Below, in pieces: positions 17,109 through 26,101 of a DNA stretch of 64,000 nucleotides (the first letter of the stretch is position 1; every line of letters begins with the position of its first letter). The DNA is taken from the NCBI RefSeq assembly GCF_001514205.1, contig NZ_KQ948769.1, forward strand, positions 1,206 to 65,205, read 5' to 3'. The position numbers were made by a program, and so were the translations under genes. Below the pieces are notes generated by a model. The model was not told where the DNA came from and did not search any database. It was given only the letters and a program-made list of their open reading frames with translations. The stretch comes from Streptomyces griseoruber. GTDB lineage: Bacteria; Actinomycetota; Actinomycetes; Streptomycetales; Streptomycetaceae.

Positions 17109-18301
17109 CCACCACCCGGCCCGCCGACGTCACCGCCCCGGCACCCGCGCCCCGGGGCGGCCGCGACCGCTACTTCGACCTGCTGCGCGCGATCGCCCTC
17201 TTCCGGGTCGTCCTCTATCACCTGATGGGCTGGGCCTGGCTGCCCGTCGTCTTCCCCTCCATGGGCGTGATGTTCGCCCTCGCCGGCACCCTCATGGCCC
17301 GCTCCCTCGGCAGCCGGCCCGCCCCGGAAGTCGTCCGGGGCCGCATGCGCCGGCTGCTGCCCCCGCTGTGGCTGCTCGGCGCGGTCGGGGTGAGCGGCAT
17401 GCTCCTGGCCGGCTGGGGACCGGACGACGAGGGCCACCCCGGCTGGTGGTGGCTCCACCTCACCTTCTGGATCCTCCCGCTCAGCGACCCGCCGTACGGC
17501 GCGGACCTCCCCGGTGTCCACGGGCTGATCGCCGACGGATGGGCCGTCGACCTCGCCGTACCCCTCTGGTACCTCCGCGCCTACCTCTGGTTCGTCCTGC
17601 TCTCCCCGCTGCTGCTGCGCGCCCTGCGGGCCGCGCCCTGGCCGACCGTCGTCGCGCCGATCGCGCTGTCCGCCGCCCTGGAGTCCGGCGTGGTGTCGGT
17701 GACGAGCTGGCGGCTGGACTCCAACCTGAGCGACTTCGGTGCCTTCGGCGCGTGCTGGCTGCTCGGCATGGCCCACCAGGAGGGCGTGCTGCGCCGCCTG
17801 CCCCGCTATGTCGTGCCGTCGCTGGCGCCCGGGGTGGCCGGATTCGGCCTCTGGTACGCCCTCGGACACGGCTTCGAGGCGGGCCACGACCTGGACGACA
17901 TGCCGTTCGCCCAGTCCCTGTGGTCCTTCGCCACGGTCCTGCTGCTCCTGCACCTCAGCCCGTCCTGGATGGACTGGCCCCGCCCGCTGCGCCGCTGGGA
18001 CCGGCTGGTCACCCTCCTCAACTCCCGCGCCGTGACGATCTATCTGTGGCACAACGTGTGCATCGACGCCGTCGCAGGGCTGTGGGACCGGCTGTGGGGC
18101 GTCCCCGGCCTGGAGGAGCACGCGTCCTGGCTGCTGGTGAGCCCCTGGCCGCAGCTGCCGGCCGTCTGGCTCCTCACCGCGCTGTGCGTGGTCTGCTTCG
18201 GCTGGGCCGAGGACCTCGCGGCCCGGCGCAGGCCCCGGCTGTGGCCCGACGGCTCGCGTAACCTTGCCCAAAACCTCTCACCCGGCCGCCGCCGGAGGTG
18301 A
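17105..18301 (+). CDS. Membrane acyltransferase (OafA/acyltransferase-3 type) of the mat-like operon
   Basis: A 398-residue multi-pass membrane protein. It begins with the acyltransferase-3 signature RYFDLLRAIALFRVVLYHL (catalytic His in the first helix) and includes RRLLPPLWLLG and WYLRAYLW; about ten helices are predicted. The ATG overlaps the MatB stop by four bases, so both are made together. It probably O-acylates the polysaccharide made by the upstream enzyme or transfers acyl groups to a precursor. Polymer and acyl donor are inferred from context. Confidence 0.88.
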   Translation: MTTTRPADVTAPAPAPRGGRDRYFDLLRAIALFRVVLYHLMGWAWLPVVFPSMGVMFALAGTLMARSLGSRPAPEVVRGRMRRLLPPLWLLGAVGVSGMLLAGWGPDDEGHPGWWWLHLTFWILPLSDPPYGADLPGVHGLIADGWAVDLAVPLWYLRAYLWFVLLSPLLLRALRAAPWPTVVAPIALSAALESGVVSVTSWRLDSNLSDFGAFGACWLLGMAHQEGVLRRLPRYVVPSLAPGVAGFGLWYALGHGFEAGHDLDDMPFAQSLWSFATVLLLLHLSPSWMDWPRPLRRWDRLVTLLNSRAVTIYLWHNVCIDAVAGLWDRLWGVPGLEEHASWLLVSPWPQLPAVWLLTALCVVCFGWAEDLAARRRPRLWPDGSRNLAQNLSPGRRRR

Positions 18302-18314
18302 GAGCAACGTTCCC

Positions 18315-18344
18315 TTCCGGTCACCGACAGCCACCGGACCGGAA
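18315..18344. promoter_or_regulatory. Inverted repeat between the acyltransferase gene and narK
   Basis: TTCCGGTC (18315-18322) and GACCGGAA (18337-18344) are exact reverse complements separated by 14 bases, 78 bases before the narK ATG. GTCAC and GAAAC, the half-sites of a GlnR box, occur inside but 17 rather than 6 bases apart. It may be an operator of narK or a weak terminator for the upstream operon; no T-run follows. Confidence 0.45.
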
Positions 18345-18421
18345 ACGCGCCCTCCCTACCTTCGGGACTCATCACCGCTCATCCCCCCGAACCACCCGAG
18401 CCCGGAGCACGTGGAGGCGTC

Positions 18422-19846
18422 ATGACAGCCCCTGGTACAGCCCCCGCACCCCCGTCGTCCCCGACGTCCCCGACGTCCTCGGCGTCCCCCACGAAGAAGG
18501 GGAGCCGCTGGATCGAGGAGTGGGACCCGGAGAACGAGACCTTCTGGAACGAGAAGGGCGAGAAGATCGCCCGCCGCAACCTCGTCTTCTCCGTCCTCTC
18601 CGAGCACATCGGCTTCTCGATCTGGACGATGTGGTCCGTGCTGGTGCTCTTCATGGGCCCGGAGTACGGCCTCACCCCCGCCGACAAGTTCCTGCTGACG
18701 TCCATGGTGACGCTGGTCGGCGCGGTCGTCCGGGTGCCGTACACCTTCGCCGTCGCGATCTTCGGCGGCCGCAACTGGACGATCATCTCCGCCGCGCTGC
18801 TGCTGATCCCCACCGTCGCCGCCTTCTCGGTGATGGAGCCGGGGACCTCCTTCTCCACCTTCCTCCTGGTCGGCCTGCTCGCGGGCATCGGCGGCGGCAA
18901 CTTCGCCTCCTCCATGACCAACATCAACGCCTTCTTCCCGCTCAAGAAGAAGGGCTGGGCGCTCGGTCTGAACGCGGGCGGCGGCAACATCGGCGTACCG
19001 GTCCTCCAGCTCGCCGGCCTCGCCGTGATCGGCGCGAGCGGCGGCCCGCGCGTACTGCTCGGGATCTACATCCCGCTGATCCTGATCGCCGCGACCCTCG
19101 CCGCGCTGTACATGGACAACCTGGCGTCCGTGAAGAACGACACCGGCGCGGCGATCGACTCCGCGAAGGACGCCCACACCTGGATCATGTCCTTCCTGTA
19201 CATCGGCACCTTCGGCTCGTTCATCGGCTACAGCTTCGCCTTCGGCCAGGTCCTCACCAACCAGTTCGGCCGTACGCCCCTCCAGGCGGCCTACCTCACC
19301 TTCATCGGCCCGCTGCTCGGCTCCCTGATCCGTCCGCTGGGCGGCTGGCTCGCCGACAAGTACGGCGGCGCCCGCATCACCCTCTACAACTACGTCGGCA
19401 TGGCCGCCGCGACCGCCGTCCTGGTCATCGCCAGCATGCAGAAGTCGCTGCCGCTGTTCGTCTCCGTCTTCGTGGTGCTGTTCGTACTCAGCGGCCTCGG
19501 CAACGGGTCGACGTACAAGATGATCCCCGGCATCTTCCAGGCGAAGGCCGTCGCCAAGGGGCTCGAGGGCGAGGAGGCCGCCGCGTACGGCCGACGCCTC
19601 TCCGGGGCCTCCATGGGACTCATCGGCGCGGTCGGCGCGCTCGGCGGCGTCGGCATCAACCTGGCCTTCCGCCAGTCCTTCCTCTCCTACGGCTCCGGCA
19701 CCGGCGCGTTCGTCGCCTTCCTCGCCTTCTACGCGGCCTGCTTCGTGGTCACCTGGGCCGTATACCTTCGCCGCCCGGCGGGGAGGATCACCGCCGCAAG
19801 CCCCTCCTCGGAGGCGAAGCCGCAGCTCAGCTACGCCGAGGTGTGA
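18422..19846 (+). CDS. narK: Nitrate/nitrite transporter NarK
   Basis: A 474-residue MFS protein of the nitrate/nitrite porter family with twelve helices. The nitrate signature occurs twice: GGGNFASSMTNINAFFP in helix 5 and the second-half motif near GLGNGSTYKMIPGIFQ. The 40-residue Pro/Ser/Thr-rich N-terminus is cytoplasmic. GGAGG precedes the ATG. It exchanges or imports nitrate and extrudes nitrite across the cell membrane. The neighbour downstream is the nitrate-assimilation regulator NnaR, so the pair forms a nitrogen-supply locus. Confidence 0.93.
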   Translation: MTAPGTAPAPPSSPTSPTSSASPTKKGSRWIEEWDPENETFWNEKGEKIARRNLVFSVLSEHIGFSIWTMWSVLVLFMGPEYGLTPADKFLLTSMVTLVGAVVRVPYTFAVAIFGGRNWTIISAALLLIPTVAAFSVMEPGTSFSTFLLVGLLAGIGGGNFASSMTNINAFFPLKKKGWALGLNAGGGNIGVPVLQLAGLAVIGASGGPRVLLGIYIPLILIAATLAALYMDNLASVKNDTGAAIDSAKDAHTWIMSFLYIGTFGSFIGYSFAFGQVLTNQFGRTPLQAAYLTFIGPLLGSLIRPLGGWLADKYGGARITLYNYVGMAAATAVLVIASMQKSLPLFVSVFVVLFVLSGLGNGSTYKMIPGIFQAKAVAKGLEGEEAAAYGRRLSGASMGLIGAVGALGGVGINLAFRQSFLSYGSGTGAFVAFLAFYAACFVVTWAVYLRRPAGRITAASPSSEAKPQLSYAEV

Positions 19847-19874
19847 CGTAACACCGGCGACATGAAGCCGAACC

Positions 19875-19902
19875 GAGCCTGTCACGTGCCGTTGACAGGC
19901 TC
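19875..19902 (+). terminator. Hairpin after narK
   Basis: GAGCCTGTCA (19875-19884) pairs perfectly with TGACAGGCTC (19893-19902) around an 8-base loop, 28 bases after the narK stop. No T-tract follows, which is common for Streptomyces terminators. It also lies 54 bases before nnaR, so it could instead be an operator. Confidence 0.6.
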
Positions 19903-19955
19903 GTCGGCATGTAGGTCATGCAGGAGCAGGGCGACTCGAGCGCGGGACGAGAGTG

Positions 19956-21131
19956 ATGTACGTGGAACAGCAGCGACCGGACGCCACGACCACGGGATCC
20001 GTGGAACACGGCCCCCTGGCGGGGTTCACCGTGGGCGTGACGGCCGCGCGCCGGGCCGAGGAGCTCGGCGCGCTGCTCCAGCGGCGCGGGGCGTCGGTGC
20101 TGCACGCGCCCGCCCTGCGGATCGTGCCGCTCGCCGACGACGGTGAACTCCTCGCCGCCACCAAGGACCTCATCGACCAGGCCCCCGACGTGGTGGTGGC
20201 GACGACCGCGATCGGCTTCCGGGGCTGGGTCGAGGCCGCCGAGGGCTGGGGGCTCGGCGAGCCGCTGCTCACCCGGCTCGGCCAGGTCGAACTGCTCGCC
20301 CGCGGCCCCAAGGTGAAGGGCGCGATCCGCGCCGCCGGACTCACCGAGGACTGGTCGCCGTCGTCCGAGTCCATGGCCGAGGTGCTCGACCGGCTCCTGG
20401 AGGAGGGCGTCGAGGGCCGCCGGGTCGCCGTCCAGCTGCACGGGGAGCCGCTGCCCGGGTTCGTGGAGGCGCTGCGGGCCGGGGGCGCGGAGGTGGTGGG
20501 CGTACCGGTGTACCGGTGGATGCCGCCCGAGGACATCGCGCCGCTCGACCGGCTCCTGGACGCGGCCGTCTCGCGCGGCCTGGACGCGATCACCTTCACC
20601 AGCGCGCCGGCCGCGCAGTCCCTGTTCTCCCGCGCCGAGGAGCGGGGCCTGCTGTCCGAACTGCTCGCCGCGCTCCACCACGACGTGCTGCCGGCCTGCG
20701 TCGGACCGGTCACCGCGCTGCCGCTCCAGGCGCGCGGCCTGGACACCGTGCAGCCGGAACGCTTCCGGCTCGGCCCGCTGGTGCAGCTGCTCTGCCAGGA
20801 ACTTCCGTCCCGGGCACGGGCGTTGCCGGTCGCCGGGCACCGGATGGAGATCCGTGGGCACGCGGTGCTGGTCGACGGCTGTCTGCGGCCCGTGCCGCCG
20901 GCCGGGATGTCCCTGCTGCGGGCGCTGTCGCGGCGGCCCGGCTGGGTCGTCCCCCGCGCCGACCTGCTGCGCGCGCTGCCCGGCGCCGGCCGCGACGAGC
21001 ACGCCGTGGAGACGGCGATGGCCCGGCTGCGCACCGCCCTCGGCACCCCCAAGCTGATCCAGACGGTGGTCAAGCGCGGCTACCGGCTGGCCCTCGACCC
21101 CGCCGCCGACGCGAAGTACGCGGACGTGTGA
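19956..21131 (+). CDS. nnaR: NnaR-type regulator: HemD-like domain plus winged-helix DNA-binding domain
   Basis: A 391-residue fusion. Residues about 15-265 resemble uroporphyrinogen-III synthase (GFTVGVTAARRAEELGALLQ, and ITFTSAPAAQSLF), and residues about 285-380 an OmpR-type winged helix (LLRALSRRPGWVVPRADLLR, TAMARLRTALGTP, VVKRGYRL). In Streptomyces this architecture is NnaR, which cooperates with GlnR to activate narK, nasA and nirB; its place next to narK fits. A role in siroheme synthesis, the cofactor of nitrite reductase, is an alternative or additional function. GTG at 19953 is a possible start three bases earlier. Confidence 0.88.
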   Translation: MYVEQQRPDATTTGSVEHGPLAGFTVGVTAARRAEELGALLQRRGASVLHAPALRIVPLADDGELLAATKDLIDQAPDVVVATTAIGFRGWVEAAEGWGLGEPLLTRLGQVELLARGPKVKGAIRAAGLTEDWSPSSESMAEVLDRLLEEGVEGRRVAVQLHGEPLPGFVEALRAGGAEVVGVPVYRWMPPEDIAPLDRLLDAAVSRGLDAITFTSAPAAQSLFSRAEERGLLSELLAALHHDVLPACVGPVTALPLQARGLDTVQPERFRLGPLVQLLCQELPSRARALPVAGHRMEIRGHAVLVDGCLRPVPPAGMSLLRALSRRPGWVVPRADLLRALPGAGRDEHAVETAMARLRTALGTPKLIQTVVKRGYRLALDPAADAKYADV

Positions 21132-21244
21132 GCCGCGACTGAACGGGCCGGACCGGTGGTACGGGGGGTTCCGGCCGGGACGGGAGCCGGGGCACTGTGA
21201 GAGGAACGGTTTCCTCAGGAACGCTCCCACGCAGGCGGTGGCGC

Positions 21245-21865
21245 ATGACACTGGGCACGGCCACGGACCCCTACGAGCTGCGGTTCGACGCCGGACGCAG
21301 TTGTCTCGACCTCCTCGCGACCAGCCATCCCCGTGAACACCTCGACGGTGTCGGCCCGTTGTGCGCCTGGATCCGCGGCGCCGGACTCGTCCCGCCGGGC
21401 ACCCCGCTCGGCCACGCCGACACCTCCTGGCCCCTCGCCTTCCGCGAACTGCGCTCCGGCGTCGACCGGTTGGTGCGGGACTGGCTGGCCCGCACCCACC
21501 CCGGCCCGTACGACGTCGACCTCGGCCGCCTCAACGACGCCGCCCGCGCGGCGCCGCCCGCCCCCCGTGCCGTGCGCGACGAGGACGGCACCCTCGTACG
21601 GAAGTTGGACGGTCCGCCGGAGTGCGCCGCGCTGCTCGCCGCCGTCGCGCGGGACGCCGTCGAACTGCTCACGGATCCCGTGGCGCGGGCGGGGCTGCGG
21701 CAGTGCGCGGGGGACAACTGCCCGATCGTCTACCTCGACACCTCCCGTGGCCGGCGCAGACGTTGGTGTTCGAGCGAGGTCTGCGGCAACCGGGAACGGG
21801 TCGCACGGCACCGGCGGCGCGCCGCCTTGGCGCGTGACCAACTGCCCGGTATACGCCTTCTCTGA
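21245..21865 (+). CDS. CGNR zinc-finger protein (ABATE domain)
   Basis: A 206-residue protein. The N-terminal part is the stress-associated ABATE domain (LRFDAGRSCLDLLAT); the C-terminus is a CGNR zinc finger with Cys ligands in LRQCAGDNCPIVYLD and RRRWCSSEVCGNRERVARHR. Such proteins are presumed DNA-binding regulators; no target is established. ATG at 21245 gives the family's usual start; the 16-codon extension is basic and unconserved in character. It stands alone, 113 bases after nnaR. Confidence 0.88.
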   Translation: MTLGTATDPYELRFDAGRSCLDLLATSHPREHLDGVGPLCAWIRGAGLVPPGTPLGHADTSWPLAFRELRSGVDRLVRDWLARTHPGPYDVDLGRLNDAARAAPPAPRAVRDEDGTLVRKLDGPPECAALLAAVARDAVELLTDPVARAGLRQCAGDNCPIVYLDTSRGRRRRWCSSEVCGNRERVARHRRRAALARDQLPGIRLL

Positions 21866-22148
21866 TGAGCTGACAGCAATTGCACAGCGTCCCGCGCCGG
21901 CCCGGCCGGAAAATTGCCGAAGTGATTTCGACAACATCATGTTTGCCCACGTCTGGGTAAGGGCAGCCCGTGTGATCGCGCCCGTGTGGCGAAAACGTGA
22001 AGAAGAAGCGGTGGGAATGTGCCGCCATGTCCCCCTCGTCATGACACCCCGAAGAAATCTGTCGCCTCGGTTTGAACACGGTGAACGCCCCTTCCGTACC
22101 TGTCACCGAGCGACCGACTGGGGGATCCCCCGGACACCGGAGGTGGGC

Positions 22149-22724
22149 GTGCGCAAGGATGCGGCCGTGGCCAATGAACATGGATCGAGGGCCCGACATC
22201 GCATGTCCCAGCCCTCGGAGCCCGACGAGGAGCTGATGCGTGCTCTGTATCGGGAGCACGCCGGACCCCTGCTTGCGTATGTCCTGCGCCTGGTTGCCGG
22301 AGACCGCCAGCGTGCCGAGGACGTGGTGCAGGAGACACTCATCCGTGCCTGGAAGAACGCCGGTCAGCTCAATCGGGCGACCGGATCGGTACGCCCCTGG
22401 CTGGTGACGGTCGCTCGCCGCATCGTCATCGACGGCCACCGCAGCCGGCAGGCCCGGCCGCAGGAGGTCGACCCGTCGCCGCTGGAGGTCATTCCTGCGG
22501 AGGACGAGATCGACAAGGCGCTGTGGCTGATGACGCTGTCCGATGCGCTCGACGACCTGACCCCGGCCCACCGGGAGGTGCTCGTCGAGACGTACTTCAA
22601 GGGGCGTACCGTCAACGAGGCGGCCGAAACCCTGGGCATTCCCAGTGGCACCGTCCGCTCTCGGGTGTTCTACGCCCTGCGGTCGATGAAGCTGGCTCTG
22701 GAGGAGCGGGGGGTGACGGCGTGA
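22149..22724 (+). CDS. sigU: ECF sigma factor SigU
   Basis: A 191-residue extracytoplasmic-function sigma factor. Region 2 runs from LYREHAGPLLAYVLRLVAG through DVVQETLIRAWKN to VRPWLVTVARRIVID; region 4 holds LTPAHREVLVETYFKGRTVN and the recognition helix IPSGTVRSRVFYALRSM. GGAGG lies six bases before GTG 22149; a later ATG at 22203 would remove 18 residues. Its stop overlaps the anti-sigma gene start (TGATG), giving a coupled pair. SigU identity is inferred from gene order and partner type; in S. coelicolor SigU controls secreted-protein output when released. Confidence 0.85.
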   Translation: MRKDAAVANEHGSRARHRMSQPSEPDEELMRALYREHAGPLLAYVLRLVAGDRQRAEDVVQETLIRAWKNAGQLNRATGSVRPWLVTVARRIVIDGHRSRQARPQEVDPSPLEVIPAEDEIDKALWLMTLSDALDDLTPAHREVLVETYFKGRTVNEAAETLGIPSGTVRSRVFYALRSMKLALEERGVTA

Positions 22725-23551
22725 TGAGCATGTACGGGGGATTCGGATCAGGTGGTGCGGGTATGTCTGGCCCCATGCAGGGATCAGTGGGATCTCCGAG
22801 CCCGAGCGAACACGAGACCGTGGGCGCCTACGCTCTGGGCATCCTCGACGACGCCGAGGCGACCGCCTTCGAGGCGCATCTCGCCGGGTGCGAGTGGTGC
22901 GCCCAGCAGCTCGACGAGCTCGCCGGGATGGAACCGATGCTCGCCGCGCTCGCGGACCTGCCCGGCTCCGGCACCCCGGCGATCGGCGACTCCCTGTCCG
23001 CCCGGCCCAGCCCACGCCTCGTGGAGAAGCTGGTCGACGAGGTGTCCGAACGGCGCGCCCAGAAGCGCCGCCGCTCCTTCTACCTCGTGGCGGCCGCGGC
23101 GGCGCTGATCATCGGCGGCCCGGTCGGCGTCATGGCCGCGACCGGCGGCGACGACGGCGGCAAGGCACCCGTGGCGGTAGGCACCGCCAACCCCGCCAAG
23201 TCGACCTTCGAGACGCTCTCCGACAAGGTCTCCGCGACCGACTCCGGCACCAAGGTGACGGCCACCGTCGCCATGGGCGAGAAGGCCTGGGGCACCGAGA
23301 TCGGCGTCGAACTGAAGAACGTCGCGGGCCCCGAGAAGTGCTCGCTGATCGCCGTCGGCAAGGACGGCAAGCGCGAGACCGTCTCCTCCTGGTCCGTCCC
23401 GGAGAGGGGCTACGGCCTCCCGGGCGCCAAGACCGAACAGGCCAAGAACCCGCTCTACGTCGTCGGCGGCGCGGCCTTCAAGCCGAACGAGATCGACCAC
23501 TTCGAGGTCATGACCTTCGACGGCAAGAAGATCGTCCAGGTCGAGGCCTGA
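22724..23551 (+). CDS. rsuA: Zinc-binding anti-sigma factor RsuA
   Basis: A 275-residue membrane anti-sigma factor. Residues 28-65 carry the ZAS zinc motif HLAGCEWC (HxxxCxxC), which clamps the sigma factor. One transmembrane helix lies near residues 122-142 (FYLVAAAAALIIGGPVGVMA), and the C-terminal about 130 residues form an outer domain (GEKAWGTEIGVELKNVAGPE), the likely signal sensor. The ATG shares its A with the sigU stop. It holds SigU inactive at the membrane until the external domain is triggered, probably by proteolysis. Confidence 0.9.
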   Translation: MSMYGGFGSGGAGMSGPMQGSVGSPSPSEHETVGAYALGILDDAEATAFEAHLAGCEWCAQQLDELAGMEPMLAALADLPGSGTPAIGDSLSARPSPRLVEKLVDEVSERRAQKRRRSFYLVAAAAALIIGGPVGVMAATGGDDGGKAPVAVGTANPAKSTFETLSDKVSATDSGTKVTATVAMGEKAWGTEIGVELKNVAGPEKCSLIAVGKDGKRETVSSWSVPERGYGLPGAKTEQAKNPLYVVGGAAFKPNEIDHFEVMTFDGKKIVQVEA

Positions 23552-23647
23552 CGGAGGACCGCGGGCCCGCCTTCGGGCGGGCTCTCGCTTCCATGGGTCC
23601 CCTTCGCGTACGGTTGACGGCTGCCCAGCACGTCAGAAGGGGGCCCG

Positions 23648-26029
23648 GTGGCCGCACAGGCTCAGCAGGAAACCGCGGTCAGCGCCGCACCGGACACGGT
23701 CCGGGACCGCGAGATCGGCGTCGAACAGGAACACCTCGACCGGGTGTACCAGCGCCTCGAGGAGAAGATCCACGAGGCGGAGTTCCTCATGAACGACGCG
23801 GCCAAGCGTGGCCAGGTGGGAACGCCCGGCGCCCTCGCCGAGCGCGACGCCCAGGTCTTCCGGGCCGGTATCCATCTCAACCGGCTCAACAACGAGTTCG
23901 AGGACTTCCTCTTCGGCCGGATCGACCTCCTCCTCGGCAAGGACGGCAAGAAGGGCCCCGACGGCGCCTACACCGCCGTGGAACCCGCCGAGGGCGCCGT
24001 ACGGCAGGACAACACCGCCGACATCGCCGAGACCCTCCACATCGGCCGCATCGGAGTCCTGGACTCCGAGTACGCGCCGCTGGTCATCGACTGGCGCGCC
24101 CCCGCCGCGGCCCCCTTCTACCGCTCCACCCCGGTCGACCCCGGCCGGGTCGTGCGCCGCCGGGTCATCCGCTCCAAGGGGCGCCGTGTCCTCGGCGTCG
24201 AGGACGACCTGATGCGCCCCGAGCTGACGGCCTTCCTCGACGGCGGCACCCTGCCCGTCATCGGCGACGGCGCCCTGATGGCCGCGCTCGGCCAGGCCCG
24301 CAGCCACACCATGCGCGACATCGTCGCCTCCATCCAGGCCGAGCAGGACCTGGTCATCCGCGCCCCCGCCGCCTCCGTGACCTACGTCGAGGGCGGCCCC
24401 GGCACCGGCAAGACCGCCGTCGCCCTGCACCGCGCCGCCTACCTCCTCTACCAGGACCGCCGCAGATACGCCGGCGGCATCCTCATCGTCTCGCCCACCC
24501 CGCTGCTGGTGGCCTACACCGAGGGCGTCCTGCCCTCCCTCGGCGAGGAGGGCCAGGTCGCGATCCGCGCCATCGGCTCCCTCGTCGACGGCGCCGAGGC
24601 CACCCTGTACGACTCCCCGTCCGTGGCCCGCGCCAAGGGCTCCTCCCGCATGCTCCGGGTCCTGCGCAAGGCGGCCAGGGGAGCACTGGAGCTGGGACCG
24701 GGCGGCGCCCGGGCGAACGGCGGCACCGGCGACGGCGACGGACAGCTCGCCTTCGACGACACCCCCGCCGACACCGCGGCGACCACCCCCACCCGGCTCC
24801 GGGTCGTCGTCTTCGGGCGGCGGCTGGAGCTGGAGGGCGCCGACCTGGAGCGGATCCGGCAGAGCGCCCTCGGCGGCACCGCCCCCGTCAACCTGCTGCG
24901 CCCCCGCGCCCGCAAGCTCCTCCTGGACGCCCTGTGGGAGCGCTCGGGCGCCGCCGGTCGGCACACCGACCCCGAGCTGGCCGCCGAACTGCGCTCCTCC
25001 TTCGACGAGGACGTGACCACCGAGGACTCGTTCCTTGCGTTCCTCGACGCCTGGTGGCCCGAGCTGACCCCCGCGGCCGTCCTCGCGGCGATGGCCGACG
25101 AGCGCCGGCTCGGCCGCTGGGCCCGCCGGATCCTCAACCCCGGCGAGGTCCGCAGGGTCGCCCGCTCGCTGAGGCGGAACGGCCTCTCGGTGCACGACAT
25201 CGCGATGCTCGACGAGCTCCAGGCGATCCTCGGCACCCCGGCCCGCCCCCGCAAGAAGCGCGAGTTCGACCCGCTGGACCAGCTCACCGGCCTGGAGGAG
25301 CTGATGCCGGTGCGCGAGGAGTCCCAGCGCGAGCGTGCCGAGCGGCTCGCCGCCGAACGCGTCGAGTACGCCCATGTCATCGTCGACGAGGCCCAGGACC
25401 TCACCCCGATGCAGTGGCGCATGGTCGGCCGCCGCGGCCGGCACGCCACCTGGACGGTGGTCGGCGACCCCGCCCAGTCCTCCTGGTCCGACCCCGACGA
25501 GGCCGCCGAGGCCCGCGACGAGGCCCTCGGCAGCCGGCCCCGGCGACGCTTCCAGCTCACCGTGAACTACCGCAACCCGGCCGAGATCGCCGAGCTGGCG
25601 GCCAAGGTGCTGGCCCTCGCCATGCCCGGCGCCGAGTCCCCCTCGGCGGTCCGCTCCACCGGAGTCGTCCCCCGCTTCACCGCCGTACAGGACACCCTCG
25701 CCGCCACCGTCCGCGCCGAGGCCGAACGCCTCCTCGGGCAGGTCGACGGCACCGTCGGCGTCGTCGTCGCCATGCAGCGCCGCGAGGAGGCCCGCCGCTG
25801 GCTCGCCGGGCTCGGCGACCGGGTCGTCGCCCTCGGCAGCCTGGAGGCCAAGGGCCTGGAGTACGACGCGACGGTCGTCGTCTCGCCCGCCGAGATCGCC
25901 GACGAGTCCCCGGCCGGCCTGCGGGTGCTGTACGTCGCCCTGACCCGGGCCACCCAGCAGCTGACGGTGGTGTCGGGGGAGCGGGACGAACCGGACGCGC
26001 GAGGGGTGCCCGACCTGCTCAGGGACTGA
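23648..26029 (+). CDS. helD: HelD-type SF1 helicase, RNA polymerase recycling factor
   Basis: A 793-residue UvrD/Rep-like helicase. The N-terminal charged coiled coil (residues 24-60) is the HelD arm that enters the polymerase channel. The characteristic RIGVLDSEYAPLVIDWRAP lies at about 134-152, Walker A GGPGTGKT at 249-256, the DEAQD Walker B near 578, and the C-terminal VLYVALTRATQQLTVV motif VI near the end. HelD uses ATP to strip stalled RNA polymerase from DNA and nucleic acid. A Gly/Asp-rich insertion near residues 355-375 is strain-type variable. The GTG start has a G-rich ribosome site and the gap to rsuA is 96 bases. Confidence 0.92.
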   Translation: MAAQAQQETAVSAAPDTVRDREIGVEQEHLDRVYQRLEEKIHEAEFLMNDAAKRGQVGTPGALAERDAQVFRAGIHLNRLNNEFEDFLFGRIDLLLGKDGKKGPDGAYTAVEPAEGAVRQDNTADIAETLHIGRIGVLDSEYAPLVIDWRAPAAAPFYRSTPVDPGRVVRRRVIRSKGRRVLGVEDDLMRPELTAFLDGGTLPVIGDGALMAALGQARSHTMRDIVASIQAEQDLVIRAPAASVTYVEGGPGTGKTAVALHRAAYLLYQDRRRYAGGILIVSPTPLLVAYTEGVLPSLGEEGQVAIRAIGSLVDGAEATLYDSPSVARAKGSSRMLRVLRKAARGALELGPGGARANGGTGDGDGQLAFDDTPADTAATTPTRLRVVVFGRRLELEGADLERIRQSALGGTAPVNLLRPRARKLLLDALWERSGAAGRHTDPELAAELRSSFDEDVTTEDSFLAFLDAWWPELTPAAVLAAMADERRLGRWARRILNPGEVRRVARSLRRNGLSVHDIAMLDELQAILGTPARPRKKREFDPLDQLTGLEELMPVREESQRERAERLAAERVEYAHVIVDEAQDLTPMQWRMVGRRGRHATWTVVGDPAQSSWSDPDEAAEARDEALGSRPRRRFQLTVNYRNPAEIAELAAKVLALAMPGAESPSAVRSTGVVPRFTAVQDTLAATVRAEAERLLGQVDGTVGVVVAMQRREEARRWLAGLGDRVVALGSLEAKGLEYDATVVVSPAEIADESPAGLRVLYVALTRATQQLTVVSGERDEPDARGVPDLLRD

Positions 26030-26101
26030 TCCCGCCCGGGTCCGGACGAACGTTTCCTGTGAACCGCCCCGGACGGGAATGGTGTTCGGGGATCCGTTTG
26101 T

